A stretch of 64,000 nt of DNA from AP-15 sp963781215 (GTDB taxonomy: Bacteria > Pseudomonadota > Alphaproteobacteria > ATCC43930 > CGMCC-115725), in assembly GCA_963781215.1 (NCBI GenBank), contig CAWAFE010000013.1:1-64000 (forward strand), in the 5' to 3' direction. Under the pieces are notes generated by a model. That model saw only the letters and a program-made list of their open reading frames with translations, did not search any database and was not told where the DNA came from. This document shows, in pieces, positions 19,005 to 28,980 of this stretch (position 1 is the first letter of the stretch; the number at the start of each line of letters is the position of its first letter). A program made the translations under genes and the position numbers.

Positions 19005-20080
19005 CAGGCGGTCCCGGTCTGGAGGGCGTGGTCGGCGGCAGCGATGCCGGGGCCGGCGAGCCAGCAGCGCGCGGTGTGGCCGCCCTCGACAACGAAAGCC
19101 GGCGGCGTTTTGTCGAAGCAGTGCGGCATCGCGCGCGGGCAGCGCGGCGCAAACGAGCAGCCGGGCGGCAATGCGGCGAGGTCGGGCGGCTGCCCGTCGA
19201 TCGCGGTCAGGCGCTGCCTCGTGTCGCTCATCCGCGGGATCGAGGTCAACAGCGCCTCGGTATAGGGGTGCGCGGGAGCGTTGAAGACGCGCGAGACCGG
19301 CCCCTGCTCGACGACGCGCCCGGCATACATCACCGCCAGCTGGTCGCACATCTTGGCGACGATGCCGAGATTGTGGGTGATGAAGATCAACGCGAGGTGG
19401 TGCTCGCGCTGCAGATCGCCCAGCAGCTTCAAGTATTGCGCCTGGATCGTCAGGTCGAGGCTGGTAGTCGGCTCGTCGGCGATCAAGAGCCGCGGCTCGC
19501 ACGAGATGCCGATGGCGCCGACGATGCGCTGGCGCATGCCGCCCGACATTTCGTGCGGGTATTGCGTCACCCGCGTCTCCGGCGACGGGATGCGCACCGA
19601 CTTCAAAAGGTTGCGCGCCCGGCTCCAGGCGTCGGAGCGGCTGGCGCCCTCATGGACCCGGATCGGTTCGGCCACCTGGTCGCCGATCGTGAACAGCGGG
19701 TTGAGCGAGGCCATCGGGTCTTGCAGGATCATCGCGATCCGCTTGCCGCGGATGTGCCGCATCTCGGCGTCGGATTTCTGGACGAGGTCCTGGCCCTCAA
19801 ACAGCATCTCGCCGCCGACGATGCGCGCCGCCGGCGGCAGGATGCGCAGGATGGTCAGCGCCAGCGTGCTCTTGCCGGAGCCCGACTCGCCGACGATGCC
19901 AAGCGTCTCCCCGGCATCGATGCGCAGCGACACCTCGTCGACGGCGCGGACGACGCGAGTCCCCAGCGCCGAGACGTAATGGGTCGACAGGTTGCGCAGA
20001 TCGAGCAGCGGACCGGCCTTCGCCGGCAGCCGCCGCTCGGTCGGCTCATAATTGGCGGAGCTGGGGGTCGAGCTTGACAC
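19004..20080 (-). CDS. dppD: Peptide/dipeptide ABC transporter ATP-binding protein (DppD-type)
   Basis: 358 residues. Walker A GESGSGKST, Q-loop ILQDPMASLNPL, signature MSGGMRQR, Walker B LLIADEPTTSLD, and the terminal cysteine cluster CSFAPRCPRAMPHC. It starts at GTG 20080, inside the 3' end of dppC (35-base overlap), with the domain beginning about residue 25. It pairs with DppF to drive import. Confidence 0.95.
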   Translation of the reverse strand: MSSSTPSSANYEPTERRLPAKAGPLLDLRNLSTHYVSALGTRVVRAVDEVSLRIDAGETLGIVGESGSGKSTLALTILRILPPAARIVGGEMLFEGQDLVQKSDAEMRHIRGKRIAMILQDPMASLNPLFTIGDQVAEPIRVHEGASRSDAWSRARNLLKSVRIPSPETRVTQYPHEMSGGMRQRIVGAIGISCEPRLLIADEPTTSLDLTIQAQYLKLLGDLQREHHLALIFITHNLGIVAKMCDQLAVMYAGRVVEQGPVSRVFNAPAHPYTEALLTSIPRMSDTRQRLTAIDGQPPDLAALPPGCSFAPRCPRAMPHCFDKTPPAFVVEGGHTARCWLAGPGIAAADHALQTGTA

Positions 20081-20942
20081 GGAGCCAGTCGCCGAGAAGG
20101 TTGGCGGAGAGGACCATCAGCATGATGCAGCAGCCTGGCAGCACGGTCAGCCACCAATAGCCGACCATCAGACCCTGCTTGCCGTCGGACAGCATCAGGC
20201 CCCAGGCGGGCTCGGGCGGTGGCACGCCGACGCCGAGGAAGCTCAGCGACGCCTCGGCGATGATCACCACGCCCAGCATCAGGGTGCCGAGCACGATCGC
20301 CGAATTGACGACGTTGGGCAGGATGTGCCGGAACATGATCGTCGGCTTGGAGCAGCCGGCGACGATCGCTAGCCGCACGAACTCCCGTTCCTTCAGCGAG
20401 AGCACCTCGCCGCGGATCACCCGCGCGTACCGCGTCCAGTAGACGGCCCCCAGAATGATGACGATGTTCCACATGCTGGGGCCGACGATCGCGGCGAGAA
20501 AGATCGCGAAAGTCAACGCCGGCAGGGCGAGCCAAGTGTCGGTGAGCCGCATGATGACCTGGTCGACCCAGCCGCCGAGATAGCCCGAGATGATGCCGAG
20601 CGCGGTGCCGACGACGCCGGCAAAGATCACCGCGGTGATGCCGACCACCATCGAGACCCTGGCGCCGAAGATCAGCCGGGAGAGGACGTCGCGGCCGAGC
20701 TGGTCGGTGCCGAGCAGAAACTTGGTGCTGCCGCCGGCCTGCCAGAAGGGTGGCTTGAAGCGCGCGGCGAGGCTGCCGACCTCGGGATTGTGGGGTGCGA
20801 GTACATTGGCAAATATCGCCACGAAGGTGATCGCGGCGAAGATCAGAACCGGGACCAGCGGGAAGTCCCTGCCGAGTCGGATCGCGCTCGGACGCCAGCG
20901 AGGGCGCGACGGGAGGACAATGGTGTCGGCTTGCGAGCTCAT
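20046..20942 (-). CDS. dppC: Peptide ABC transporter permease (DppC-type)
   Basis: 298-residue inner-membrane permease: an N-terminal helix (FPLVPVLIFAAITFVAIFAN), the family block HNPEVGSLAARFKPPFW with LLGTDQLGRDVLSRLIFGA, and the ATPase-coupling EAA-like loop EFVRLAIVAGCSKPTIMFRH. Five to six hydrophobic segments. It starts six bases after dppB ends. Confidence 0.95.
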   Translation of the reverse strand: MSSQADTIVLPSRPRWRPSAIRLGRDFPLVPVLIFAAITFVAIFANVLAPHNPEVGSLAARFKPPFWQAGGSTKFLLGTDQLGRDVLSRLIFGARVSMVVGITAVIFAGVVGTALGIISGYLGGWVDQVIMRLTDTWLALPALTFAIFLAAIVGPSMWNIVIILGAVYWTRYARVIRGEVLSLKEREFVRLAIVAGCSKPTIMFRHILPNVVNSAIVLGTLMLGVVIIAEASLSFLGVGVPPPEPAWGLMLSDGKQGLMVGYWWLTVLPGCCIMLMVLSANLLGDWLRVKLDPQLRQL

Positions 20943-20947
20943 GGCGG

Positions 20948-21868
20948 CTACTTCTCCAATCGAATGCGAGGGTCGATCACCGCGTAGAGGATGTCGATCA
21001 GCAAATTCACCATGACGATCATCGCGCCGCCCATCAGCACGACGCCCTGGACGATCGGAAAGTCGCGGAACGTGATGCCCTCGTAGAGGAGCCGGCCGAT
21101 CCCGGGCCAGGCGAACACGGTCTCCACGACGACGGCCACGTTGACCATGATCACGAGATTGATCCCGGCCAGGGTCAGCACCGGGATCAGCGCGTTCTTG
21201 AACGCATGCTTAGCGATGACCAGGGATTCGGGCAGGCCTTTGATGCGGGCGAGCTTGACGTATTCCGAGCCCAACACTTCGAGCATCGAGGATCGGGTCA
21301 GGCGCATGTGCGAGGCGGCGAAGTACCAGCCCAGGGCAAAGGCCGGCATGACCAGGTGCAGCGGTCCTCCGGCGCCCGAAGACGGCAGCCAGCCGAGATA
21401 GACCGAGAACAACAGGATCATCACCAGCCCGACCCAGAAGGAGGGCAGCGACAGGCCGAGCAGCGCAAACACCTTGCCGGCGCTGTCCCAGAAGCGGCCG
21501 ACCCGCACCGAGGCGAGGATGCCGCTCGGAATGCCGATCAGCAGCGACAGGCCCATCGCCACCACCGCCAGCATGACCGAGTTCGGCAGGCGCGAGAGGT
21601 AGAGCTCCATGACCGGCACGCGGTAGTAGAACGACTGGCCGAGATCGCCATGGAGCAGGCTCGACATGAAGATGCCGTATTGCACCCAGAGCGGCCGGTC
21701 GAGGCCGAACTGATGGTGGATGGCGGCAATGTCGGCCTCGCTGGCGCCGGGCTCGACCAGGAGCGACGCCGGATCGCCCGTCACCCGGACGAAAAAGAAG
21801 ATCGTCAGGGACAGGAGAAACAGCGAAAGCAGCGAATAGCTGACTCGCCTCCCGATAAATCGTTTCAT
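20948..21868 (-). CDS. dppB: Peptide ABC transporter permease (DppB-type)
   Basis: 306-residue permease. MKRFIGRRVSYSLLSLFLLS opens the first helix, then DPASLLVEPGASEADIAAI and GLDRPLWVQYGIF, and the coupling loop SEYVKLARIKGLPESLVIAK. The ATG at 21868 follows GAGGAGGTC, a strong ribosome site. An open frame joins it to the upstream binding protein only because of a frameshift there; the two are separate genes. Confidence 0.95.
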   Translation of the reverse strand: MKRFIGRRVSYSLLSLFLLSLTIFFFVRVTGDPASLLVEPGASEADIAAIHHQFGLDRPLWVQYGIFMSSLLHGDLGQSFYYRVPVMELYLSRLPNSVMLAVVAMGLSLLIGIPSGILASVRVGRFWDSAGKVFALLGLSLPSFWVGLVMILLFSVYLGWLPSSGAGGPLHLVMPAFALGWYFAASHMRLTRSSMLEVLGSEYVKLARIKGLPESLVIAKHAFKNALIPVLTLAGINLVIMVNVAVVVETVFAWPGIGRLLYEGITFRDFPIVQGVVLMGGAMIVMVNLLIDILYAVIDPRIRLEK

Positions 21869-21924
21869 GACCTCCTCGCCAGTGCCGGTGAAGCAAGGAA
21901 TTGCAGCGTTGTCGTTTTGCCCCG

Positions 21925-23518
21925 CTAGGCGCTCTTGATCGTGATGTCCTCGAAGGGCGCGGTGTAGGGAAAGCCGGGGATCGAGTCCGAACGAAGATTC
22001 CCCGACCCGCGGGCCGACGCCGTTGAGAAAGCCGAGCTGCCAGATCGGTGCGTAGATCGCCTTGTCATAGACGAGCTGCTGCATCTTTTCGAGGATCGCC
22101 GCGCGCTTCTTGGGGTCGAGCTCGTCGGCCTGCTGCGGATAGAGCGCGTCGATGTCGGGGTAGCTGCCATAGGCGTAGGCGCCGCCCTTGACGACAAACG
22201 AGGCAAGCCGCGTCGCGGCGTTGCCGAAGGCGCCGCTCGCCCCTTGGATGACGCCGCGCGTGTATTTCTGGCTGCCGTAGCCGGCAAAGAAGCCGGCGCG
22301 CTCGATCGGCTGCAGCTTGAGCCGGATGCCGAGCTGCGCCAAATTGTCGACCGACACCTCGGCCATGTTCGCATACGAGCTGTCGCAATACATCAAGCCG
22401 GCGTCGAAGCCGTTGGGATAGCCCGCCTCGGCCAGCAATTTCTTGGCCTTGACCGGATCGTATACAGCGACCGGCGGCTGCCAATAGAAATCGAAGGTGT
22501 AGGGAACGATGCTGTTGGTCACCTTGCAGTAGCCGAGGAACAATGCCTGGCTCATCCCGTCGCGGTCGATCGCGAAATTGGCGGCCTGCCGCACCCGCAA
22601 ATCGTGCCAGGGTGATTTCGGATCCCATTGCTCGGGAAAATAGAGCCAATTCGGCGCCTGCAAGACGACCGGCTTCAGCGTCAGACCGGGGGTGCGCCGC
22701 AGCTCCTCGGCCAGCTCGCCGCGGATCGAATAGGCGATGTCGACCTCGCCGCGCTTCAGCGCCGCCAGCCGCGTCGCCTCGTCCGGGATCACCTTCATCA
22801 CCAGCCGCTTGACGCTCGGCGTCTTGCGCCAATAGCCCTCGAACGCCTCGAGCACCAGCTCGACCCCGGGGGTGAAGGAGACGAATTTATAGGGCCCGGC
22901 GCCAATCGGCGCCTGTTTGAAGCCATCGTCACCGACTTTTTCGACATACTTCTTGGGCACGACCCACCCGGAGCCGCTGGCGGTGGAATAAAAGGTCAAA
23001 AAGTCCGGCCACGGCTCTTTGAGCTTGAACCGGACATGCTGCGGATCGGGCGCCTCGACCGCCGCCACGTTATCCTTCATCAACTGGTGCGCGGCGCCGC
23101 GGTATCGTTCGAACGAGAATTTGACGTCCTCGGCCGTCACCGGCTCGCCGTTGTGGAACGTCGCACCCTTGCGCAGGACGAATTCGTGGGTCAGGCCGTC
23201 CTCGGAGGTGGACCACGACTCGGCGAGGCACGGCGCCATCGGCTGGCCCGGCATCGGTTTCACCATCGCGTCGTGCAATGCATAAAGCACCATGAAGGGG
23301 GTGATGATGCCCTGCGTGTCGGCCGGGTCGAACCAGGTCGGCGCCAGCGAGACGTGAATGGCCCAGGTCAGCTGCCCGGCGGGGGCCGCGGCCAAGGCCA
23401 CACCAGGAGCCCCCGCGACCAGCCCGAGAGCGGTCAGCGCGAGGACGTCCCGGCGCGTCATGCCAGTTTCGTTTGAGCCGCTGTTTCCCGATCCGCGGCT
23501 GTTGGCCAACACACTCAC
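21925..23518 (-). CDS. Extracellular solute-binding protein family 5, paralogue 1, one frameshift
   Basis: Periplasmic peptide/opine-type binding protein (SBP_bac_5), about 530 residues after repair. The start is GTG 23518, placed behind AAGGAGGGG; a Tat signal TRRDVLALTALGL ends near ALAAAP. Core blocks: FMVLYALHDAMVKPMPG, LRKGATFHNGEPVTAEDVKF, and SIRGELAEELRRTPGLTLK. Near 21982-21984 one extra base shifts the frame after NGVGPRVGESSFGL. The expected end PGFPYTAPFEDITIKSA lies in the next frame, with its stop at 21925. It is the copy nearest the permease genes. Confidence 0.92.
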
Positions 23519-23663
23519 AAACCCCTCCTTCACACGGTTCCCTGAACGGAGCCTTGCACCGAACGTAGACCAGCCTTGCGCAAATGTCTCCACGATTTTG
23601 GGTCAGAGGCCGATCACAAGCAGGCGACGAGCGCCTCCGAGGTGGCCGCGGCCGAGGCGCGTT

Positions 23664-25227
23664 CTAGGCGCCCTTGATCGTGATGTCCTCGTAAGGCGAA
23701 GTGTAAGGAAACCCCGCGATCAGGCCGAAGCCCGACTCGCCGACCCGCGCGCCGACGCCGTTGATGAAGGCCAGCTGCCAGATCGGTGCGTAGATCGTCC
23801 GCTCGTAGACGAGCTGCTTGCATCTTGTCCAAGATCGCCTGGCGCTTGCCGCGGTCGAGCTCCACCGTTTGCTGCTGATAGAGCGCGTCGATGTCGGGGT
23901 AGCTGCCATAGGCAAAGGTGCCGCCCTTGACGACAAGGGATTCGAGCCGGGTCGCGGCGTTGCCGAAGGCGCCGGGGCCTGCCTGGATGATGTTCTTGAA
24001 CTTTTTTTCGGCGAACCCCTTGATAAACGCCGCGCGCTCGATCGGCCGCAACCTTGCCCTGATGCCGACCGCCTGAAGGTTGTCGAGCACCGCTTCGCCG
24101 AGGTTGGCATAGGACGAGTCGCAATAGTAGTCGCCGGCGTCGAAACCCTTGGGATAGCCGGCCTCGGCGAGAACGTGCCCGGCCTTGTCCGGGTCGAAGA
24201 CCGGGGCGGGCGGCTTCCAGAAGAAGTCGTAATGGTCCGGGACGAGCGGATTGCCGGTGACGCGGGAGTAGCCGAGGGTCAGCGCCTGGTTCAGCGCGTC
24301 GCGGTCGATCGCGAGGTTGGCGGCCTGCCGTACCCGCTCGTCATGCCACGGCGATTTCGGGTCCCACTGATCCGGGAACGACAGGCAAAAGACGCCCTGG
24401 ACGACCGCCGGCTTTAGGGTGAGCCCCGGCGTGCGCCGCAACTCCTCGGCAAGCTCGCCACGGATCGAATAGGCGATGTCGATCTCGCCGCGCTTCAGCG
24501 CCGCCAATCGGGTGGTCTCGTCCGGGATCACCTTCAGCACCAGGCGTTTGACCATCGGCGGCTTGCGCCAATACTGGTCGAAGGCTTCGAGCACCAGCTC
24601 GACCCCCGGTGTGAACGAGACGAACTTATAGGGCCCGGCGCCGATCGGCGCCTTCTTGAAGCCCTCGTCGCCGACCTGCTCGACGTATTTTTTCGGCACA
24701 ATCCAGCCGGCGCCGGTGACCGTCGCATAAAAGGTCAGAAAATCGGGCCACGGCTCCTTGAAGGTGAAGCGGACGTGGCCGGGGTCGGGGGTCTCGATCC
24801 TGGCCACCCGCTCCTTCATCAGATCGCGCGAGGTGCCGCGATAGCGCTCGAACGAGAATTTGACGTCGTCGGCCGTCACCGGCTCGCCGTTGTGGAACCT
24901 GGCACCCTGGCGCAGCACGAAATCATAGGTCAGCCCGTCCTCGGAAGCCGCCCACGATTGGGCGAGGCTCGGTGCCAATGCCTTGCCCGGCATCGGCTTC
25001 ACCATGCCGTCGTGCAACGCGTAGAGCACCATGAACGGGGTGATGATCCCGGAATTGTCGGCCGGATCGAACCACACTGGGGCGAGCGAGATGTGCACGC
25101 CCCAAGTCAGCTGCGCCGGCGCCTCGGCGGCAAGGACGGCGCCGGGAGCGCCGGCGGCGAGGCCGAGCGCGGCGAGCGCCAAAAGGTCTCTGCGGGTCGG
25201 ACGGGTATCGCCGGCATCGGCGCTCAT
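23664..25227 (-). CDS. Extracellular solute-binding protein family 5, paralogue 2, one frameshift
   Basis: About 520 residues after repair. Tat signal PTRRDLLALAALGLAAGAPG; mature part starts near AEAPAQLTWGVHIS. Shares long runs with its three neighbours, for example EPVTADDVKFSFERYRGTS and FVSFTPGVELVLEAFDQYWR. An extra base at 23818-23819 (GCTGCTTGC against GCTGCTGC in the paralogues) breaks the frame after ILDKMQ; LVYERTIYAPIWQLAFINGV continues in the next frame to ITIKGA. Ligand unknown; probably peptides, or other dipeptide-like compounds. Confidence 0.92.
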
Positions 25228-25338
25228 GCTCTCAACTCCCGGGCGGCCCCGCGGCAGGGGGCCTTGTCCCGAATGTAGACGAGCACCTCGCCGCTGTCGC
25301 CGCGATTTTGGTGGTTTTGCGCTTCCCGCAATGATCGG

Positions 25339-26919
25339 CTACGCGCCCTTGATCGTGATGTCTTCAAAAGGTGCCGTATAGGCGAAACCAGGGATCAGCC
25401 CAAACCCGGACTGCCCGACCCGCGGCCCGACCCCATTGAGAAATCCGAGCAGCCAGACCGGCGCAAAGATCGCCTTGTCGTGGACGAGCTGCTGGACCTT
25501 TTCGAGAATGGCGGTGCGCTTTTCGCGATCGAGCTCGTTGGCCTGCGCCGCGAACAGCTCGTCGATGTCAGGATAGCTGCCATAGGCATAGGCGCCGTCC
25601 TTGACGGCAAAAGCGGCGAGCCGGGTCGCCGCGTCGCCAAAGGCGCCGCTCGCCCCGCGCAGAATGCCGCGGGTGAACTTCTTGCCGGCGTAACCGGCGA
25701 GGAAGGCGACGCGCTCGAGCGGCTGCAGCTTGGTCCGGATGCCAATTTGCTGCAGGCTGTCGGCGATGGCTTCGCACATGTTCGCGTAGGAGCTGTCGCA
25801 ATAAAACAGCCCGGCGTCGAAGCCGTTGGGGTAACCGGCCGCCGCCAGCAGCTTCTTCGCTTCGGCCGGGTCGTAGACGGCGGCCGGCGGCTGCCAATAG
25901 TAGTCGAAGCTGTCGGGAACGATGCTGTTGGTGATCTTGCAGTGGCCGAGGAACAGCGCCTGGTTCATGCCGTCGCGGTCGAGCGCCAGATTGGCGGCCT
26001 GGCGGACGCGCAAATCGTGCCACGGCGATTTCGGATCCCATTGCTCGGGGAAATAGACCCAGTTCGACGCCTGCAGGACGATCGGCTTGAGGGTCAGCCC
26101 GGGCGAGCGCTTCAGCTCCTCGGCGAGCTCGCCGCGGATCGAGTAGGCGATATCGACCTCGCCGCGCTTCAACGCCGCCAGCCGCGTCGATTCGTCCGGA
26201 ATCACCCTCATCACCAATCGTTTGACGCTGGGCGGCTTGCGCCAATACTGGTCAAAGGCTTCGAGCACCAGCTCGACGCCGGGGTTGAACGACACGAACT
26301 TGTACGGGCCCGCGCCGATCGGGGCCTTTTTGAAACCGTCGTCGCCGACCTGCTCGACATATTTCTTCGGCACGATCCAGCCGGCGCCGCTGGCCGTCGC
26401 ATAGAAGGTCAGAAAGTCGGGCCACGGCTTTTTCAGCCTGAACCGGACATGCCGCGGATCGGCGATGTCGACCGCGGCCACCCGGTCCTTGATCAGCTCG
26501 TGCGAGGTACCCCGGTAGCGCTCGAACGAAAACTTCACGTCCTCGGCCGTTACCGGCGCGCCGTTGTGGAACTTGCTCCCTTCGCGCAGGACGAAGTCGT
26601 AGGTGAGCGCGTCCTCCGACACCGACCAGGATTGCGCGAGGCAAGGCGCCATCGCCTGCCCCGGCATCGGCTTCAGCATCGCGTCGTGCAGCGCATAGAG
26701 CACCATGAACGGGGTGATGACCCCTTGCGTCTCGGCCGGGTCGAACCAGCTCGGGGCGAGCGAGACGTGCACCCCCCAGGTCAGCTGCCCGGCCGGAGCG
26801 GCGGCGGAAGCCGGGCCGGGCGCGCCGACGGCCAAGCCCAACGCAGCGAGCGCCAAGAGATCGCGGCGCGTCGGGCCGCTGCTGTCGCGAGCCGGCTTGG
26901 GGGTTCGGCCGTCATCCAT
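25339..26919 (-). CDS. Extracellular solute-binding protein family 5, paralogue 3
   Basis: 526 residues, intact. Tat signal PTRRDLLALAALGLAVGAPG, cleavage near ASAAAP. It keeps the family features and the shared ending PFEDITIKGA. Starts at ATG 26919 behind GAGGA. It differs from its neighbours mainly around VALDRDGMNQALFLGHCKIT and the domain that lines the ligand pocket, which suggests a different ligand range; this is inference. Confidence 0.95.
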   Translation of the reverse strand: MDDGRTPKPARDSSGPTRRDLLALAALGLAVGAPGPASAAAPAGQLTWGVHVSLAPSWFDPAETQGVITPFMVLYALHDAMLKPMPGQAMAPCLAQSWSVSEDALTYDFVLREGSKFHNGAPVTAEDVKFSFERYRGTSHELIKDRVAAVDIADPRHVRFRLKKPWPDFLTFYATASGAGWIVPKKYVEQVGDDGFKKAPIGAGPYKFVSFNPGVELVLEAFDQYWRKPPSVKRLVMRVIPDESTRLAALKRGEVDIAYSIRGELAEELKRSPGLTLKPIVLQASNWVYFPEQWDPKSPWHDLRVRQAANLALDRDGMNQALFLGHCKITNSIVPDSFDYYWQPPAAVYDPAEAKKLLAAAGYPNGFDAGLFYCDSSYANMCEAIADSLQQIGIRTKLQPLERVAFLAGYAGKKFTRGILRGASGAFGDAATRLAAFAVKDGAYAYGSYPDIDELFAAQANELDREKRTAILEKVQQLVHDKAIFAPVWLLGFLNGVGPRVGQSGFGLIPGFAYTAPFEDITIKGA

Positions 26920-26979
26920 AATCTTGTTCCTCGGTTGTTAGCCCGGAGATGCCGCCCCGGCCCCGGCCGGCGCCGGCGG

Positions 26980-28557
26980 CTAGGCGCCCTTGATCGTGAT
27001 GTCCTCGAAGGGGTCGGTATAGGCGAACCCCGGGATCAGCCCGAAACCCGACTGGCCGACCCGCGGGCCGACGCCGTTGATAAAGGCCAGCTGCATGAGC
27101 GGCGCGTAGATCACCCGCTCCGAGACGAGCTGCTGCATCTTGTCGAGGATCGCCGCGCGCTTCTTGTAGTCGAGCTCAGCCGCCTGCTGCTGATAGAGCG
27201 CATCGATCTCGGAATCGTTGCCGTAGGCATAGGGGCCGCCGTTGACGACAAAGGCGGCGAGCCGGGTGGCGGCATTGCCGAAGGCGGCGCTCGCCGCTTG
27301 GACGATGCCGTTCTTGAACTTCTTGTTGGAATAACCCTCGAAAAACGCCGCCCGTTCCAGCGGCCGCAGCCTGGCGCGGATGCCTATCGCCAAGAGGTTG
27401 TCGAGCACCGCCTCGCCGAAGTTCGAATAGGAGGAGTCGACATAATGCTCGCCGGCGTCGAAGCCGCGTGGATGGCCGGCCTCGGCCAGCAATGCCTTGG
27501 CCTTGGTCGGGTCATGGACCGGTGCCGGCGGCTGCCAGAAATACTCGAAGGTGTAGGGGATGATGCTGCCGGTGATCTTGGAATAGCCAAGCGTGATCGC
27601 GTCGTTGATGCCCTTGCGGTCGATCGCCAGGCTGGCGGCTTGCCGCACCCGCGCATCGTGCCACGGCGATTTCGGATCCCACTGGTCGGGGAAGTAGATC
27701 CACCACGGCCCCTGCGGAACGACGGGCTTCAAGGTCAGCCCGGGCGTGTGGCGCAGGTCCTCGGCGAGCTCGCCGCGGACCGAATAGACGATGTCGGCCT
27801 CGCCGCGCTTCAGGGCGGCGAGCCGCGTCGTCTCGTCGGGGATCACCTTGAAGACGAGCCGCTTGACGCTCGGCACCTTGCGCCAATACTGGTCGAAGGC
27901 CTCGAACACCAGCTCCACGCCCGGCGTGAACGAGACGAACTTGTAGGGGCCGGCGCCAACCGGCGCCTTCTTGAAGCCCTCGTCACCGACCTTCTCGACG
28001 TATTTTTTCGGCACGATCCAGCCGGCGCCGCTGGCCGAGGCATAAAAGGTCAGAAAATCGGGCCAGGGCGATTTGAGCTTGAAGCGCACATGCTGCGGGT
28101 CGGGCGTCTCGACCGCGGAGACCCGGCCCTTGATCAAATCGTGCGAGTCGCCGCGGTAGCGGTCGAACGAGAATTTGACGTCCTCGGCCGTGACCGGGTC
28201 GCCGTTGTGGAATTTGCTGCCCTGGCGCAGCACGAACTCATACGTCAGGCCGTCTTCCGAGGCCGTCCACGATTGGGCGAGACAGGGAGCCATCGGCTGC
28301 CCCGGCAGCGCCTTGACCATCGCATCGTGCAATGCGTAGAGCACCATGAACGGGGTGATGATCTCCTGCGTGTCGGCCGGGTCGAACCAGCTCGGCGCCA
28401 GCGAGACGTGGATGCCCCAGACCAGCTGCCCCTGCGGCCCCGCCGCGCGCGCCAAGCCGGGGGCGCCGGCGACCAGGCCCAGCGCCGCCAGAGCAAAAAC
28501 ATCGCGGCGGCTGACCCGCGCCTGGTCAGTTTCGCAGCTGTACAAAGACGTGCCCAT
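26980..28557 (-). CDS. Extracellular solute-binding protein family 5, paralogue 4
   Basis: 525 residues, intact. ATG 28557 follows a strong GGAGGTGGG site. Tat signal VSRRDVFALAALGLVAGAPG. It is the first gene of the transporter operon on the minus strand, so it probably receives the main promoter. Shares the conserved ending GLIPGFAYTDPFEDITIKGA with paralogue 3. Confidence 0.95.
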   Translation of the reverse strand: MGTSLYSCETDQARVSRRDVFALAALGLVAGAPGLARAAGPQGQLVWGIHVSLAPSWFDPADTQEIITPFMVLYALHDAMVKALPGQPMAPCLAQSWTASEDGLTYEFVLRQGSKFHNGDPVTAEDVKFSFDRYRGDSHDLIKGRVSAVETPDPQHVRFKLKSPWPDFLTFYASASGAGWIVPKKYVEKVGDEGFKKAPVGAGPYKFVSFTPGVELVFEAFDQYWRKVPSVKRLVFKVIPDETTRLAALKRGEADIVYSVRGELAEDLRHTPGLTLKPVVPQGPWWIYFPDQWDPKSPWHDARVRQAASLAIDRKGINDAITLGYSKITGSIIPYTFEYFWQPPAPVHDPTKAKALLAEAGHPRGFDAGEHYVDSSYSNFGEAVLDNLLAIGIRARLRPLERAAFFEGYSNKKFKNGIVQAASAAFGNAATRLAAFVVNGGPYAYGNDSEIDALYQQQAAELDYKKRAAILDKMQQLVSERVIYAPLMQLAFINGVGPRVGQSGFGLIPGFAYTDPFEDITIKGA

Positions 28558-28827
28558 AACCCACCTCCATTTTAACGCGCCCTTGTTCCGAGCCTTGCGC
28601 CCAATCTAGGCCAGCCGTCCGGGGATGTCTCTGCGATTCTCCGGGCCATTGAGGGAAGCGGGCCGCGTCTTGGCGCCCAGCTGGCGGAATATAGCATATT
28701 CGCTCTATTTTGAGTAAAATTTGAACTAAACATTTGAGGCAAGGCCTTTATTCGGATTGACGGCGGCATTTAGACAGAATAAACCTAAAACGTTAAAGGG
28801 AATTGAGCGACTTACGGTTTATCGGTG
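28558..28827. promoter_or_regulatory. AT-rich divergent intergenic region, likely promoter of the binding-protein operon
   Basis: 270 bases without a gene. 28685-28800 is strikingly AT-rich for this genome (for example AATATAGCATATTCG and GAGTAAAATTTGAAC), the kind of stretch that holds promoters. On the minus strand TTGCCT and TATATT-like boxes can be picked out, but spacing is not convincing, so no exact -35/-10 is claimed. The part next to the gene (28585-28640) resembles leaders before paralogues 1 and 2. Confidence 0.4.
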
Positions 28828-28962
28828 ATGGAACGCGTGCTGCTGGGTCTGTTCCGGTTGAGCATCGTCATTGGAATTTTCGCGTGGGCGATCGCGACCG
28901 CTGATCTCACGCATTCGCTGCGCGTCTTCGTAGACGGCGCGATGGCGGGTTGGGGCCAATAG
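28828..28962 (+). CDS. Small membrane protein, 44 residues, hypothetical
   Basis: Frame MERVLLGLFRLSIVIGIFAW followed by AIATADLTHSLRVFVDGAMA and GWGQ. One hydrophobic stretch at about residues 5-22. No strong ribosome site, though AAAGGG lies about 30 bases upstream. It stands alone between two minus-strand operons. I do not recognise it. Confidence 0.35.
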   Translation: MERVLLGLFRLSIVIGIFAWAIATADLTHSLRVFVDGAMAGWGQ

Positions 28963-28980
28963 ACCGCGCGCGCAGGCGGC

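Noticed and set aside
15939..19265. 1108-codon open frame on the plus strand
   Set aside because: Antisense to the epimerase and Dpp ATPase genes and out of frame with the glycosyltransferase; GC-rich shadow with no protein character.
20948..23593. 881-residue fusion of binding protein and permease
   Set aside because: The fusion exists only because of the extra base near 21983. The true stop of the binding protein and a strong ribosome site before dppB are both present.
25480..28575. 1031-codon open frame on the plus strand
   Set aside because: It is exactly antisense to two binding-protein genes and repeats the same shadow motifs over each; a mirror of the paralogues.
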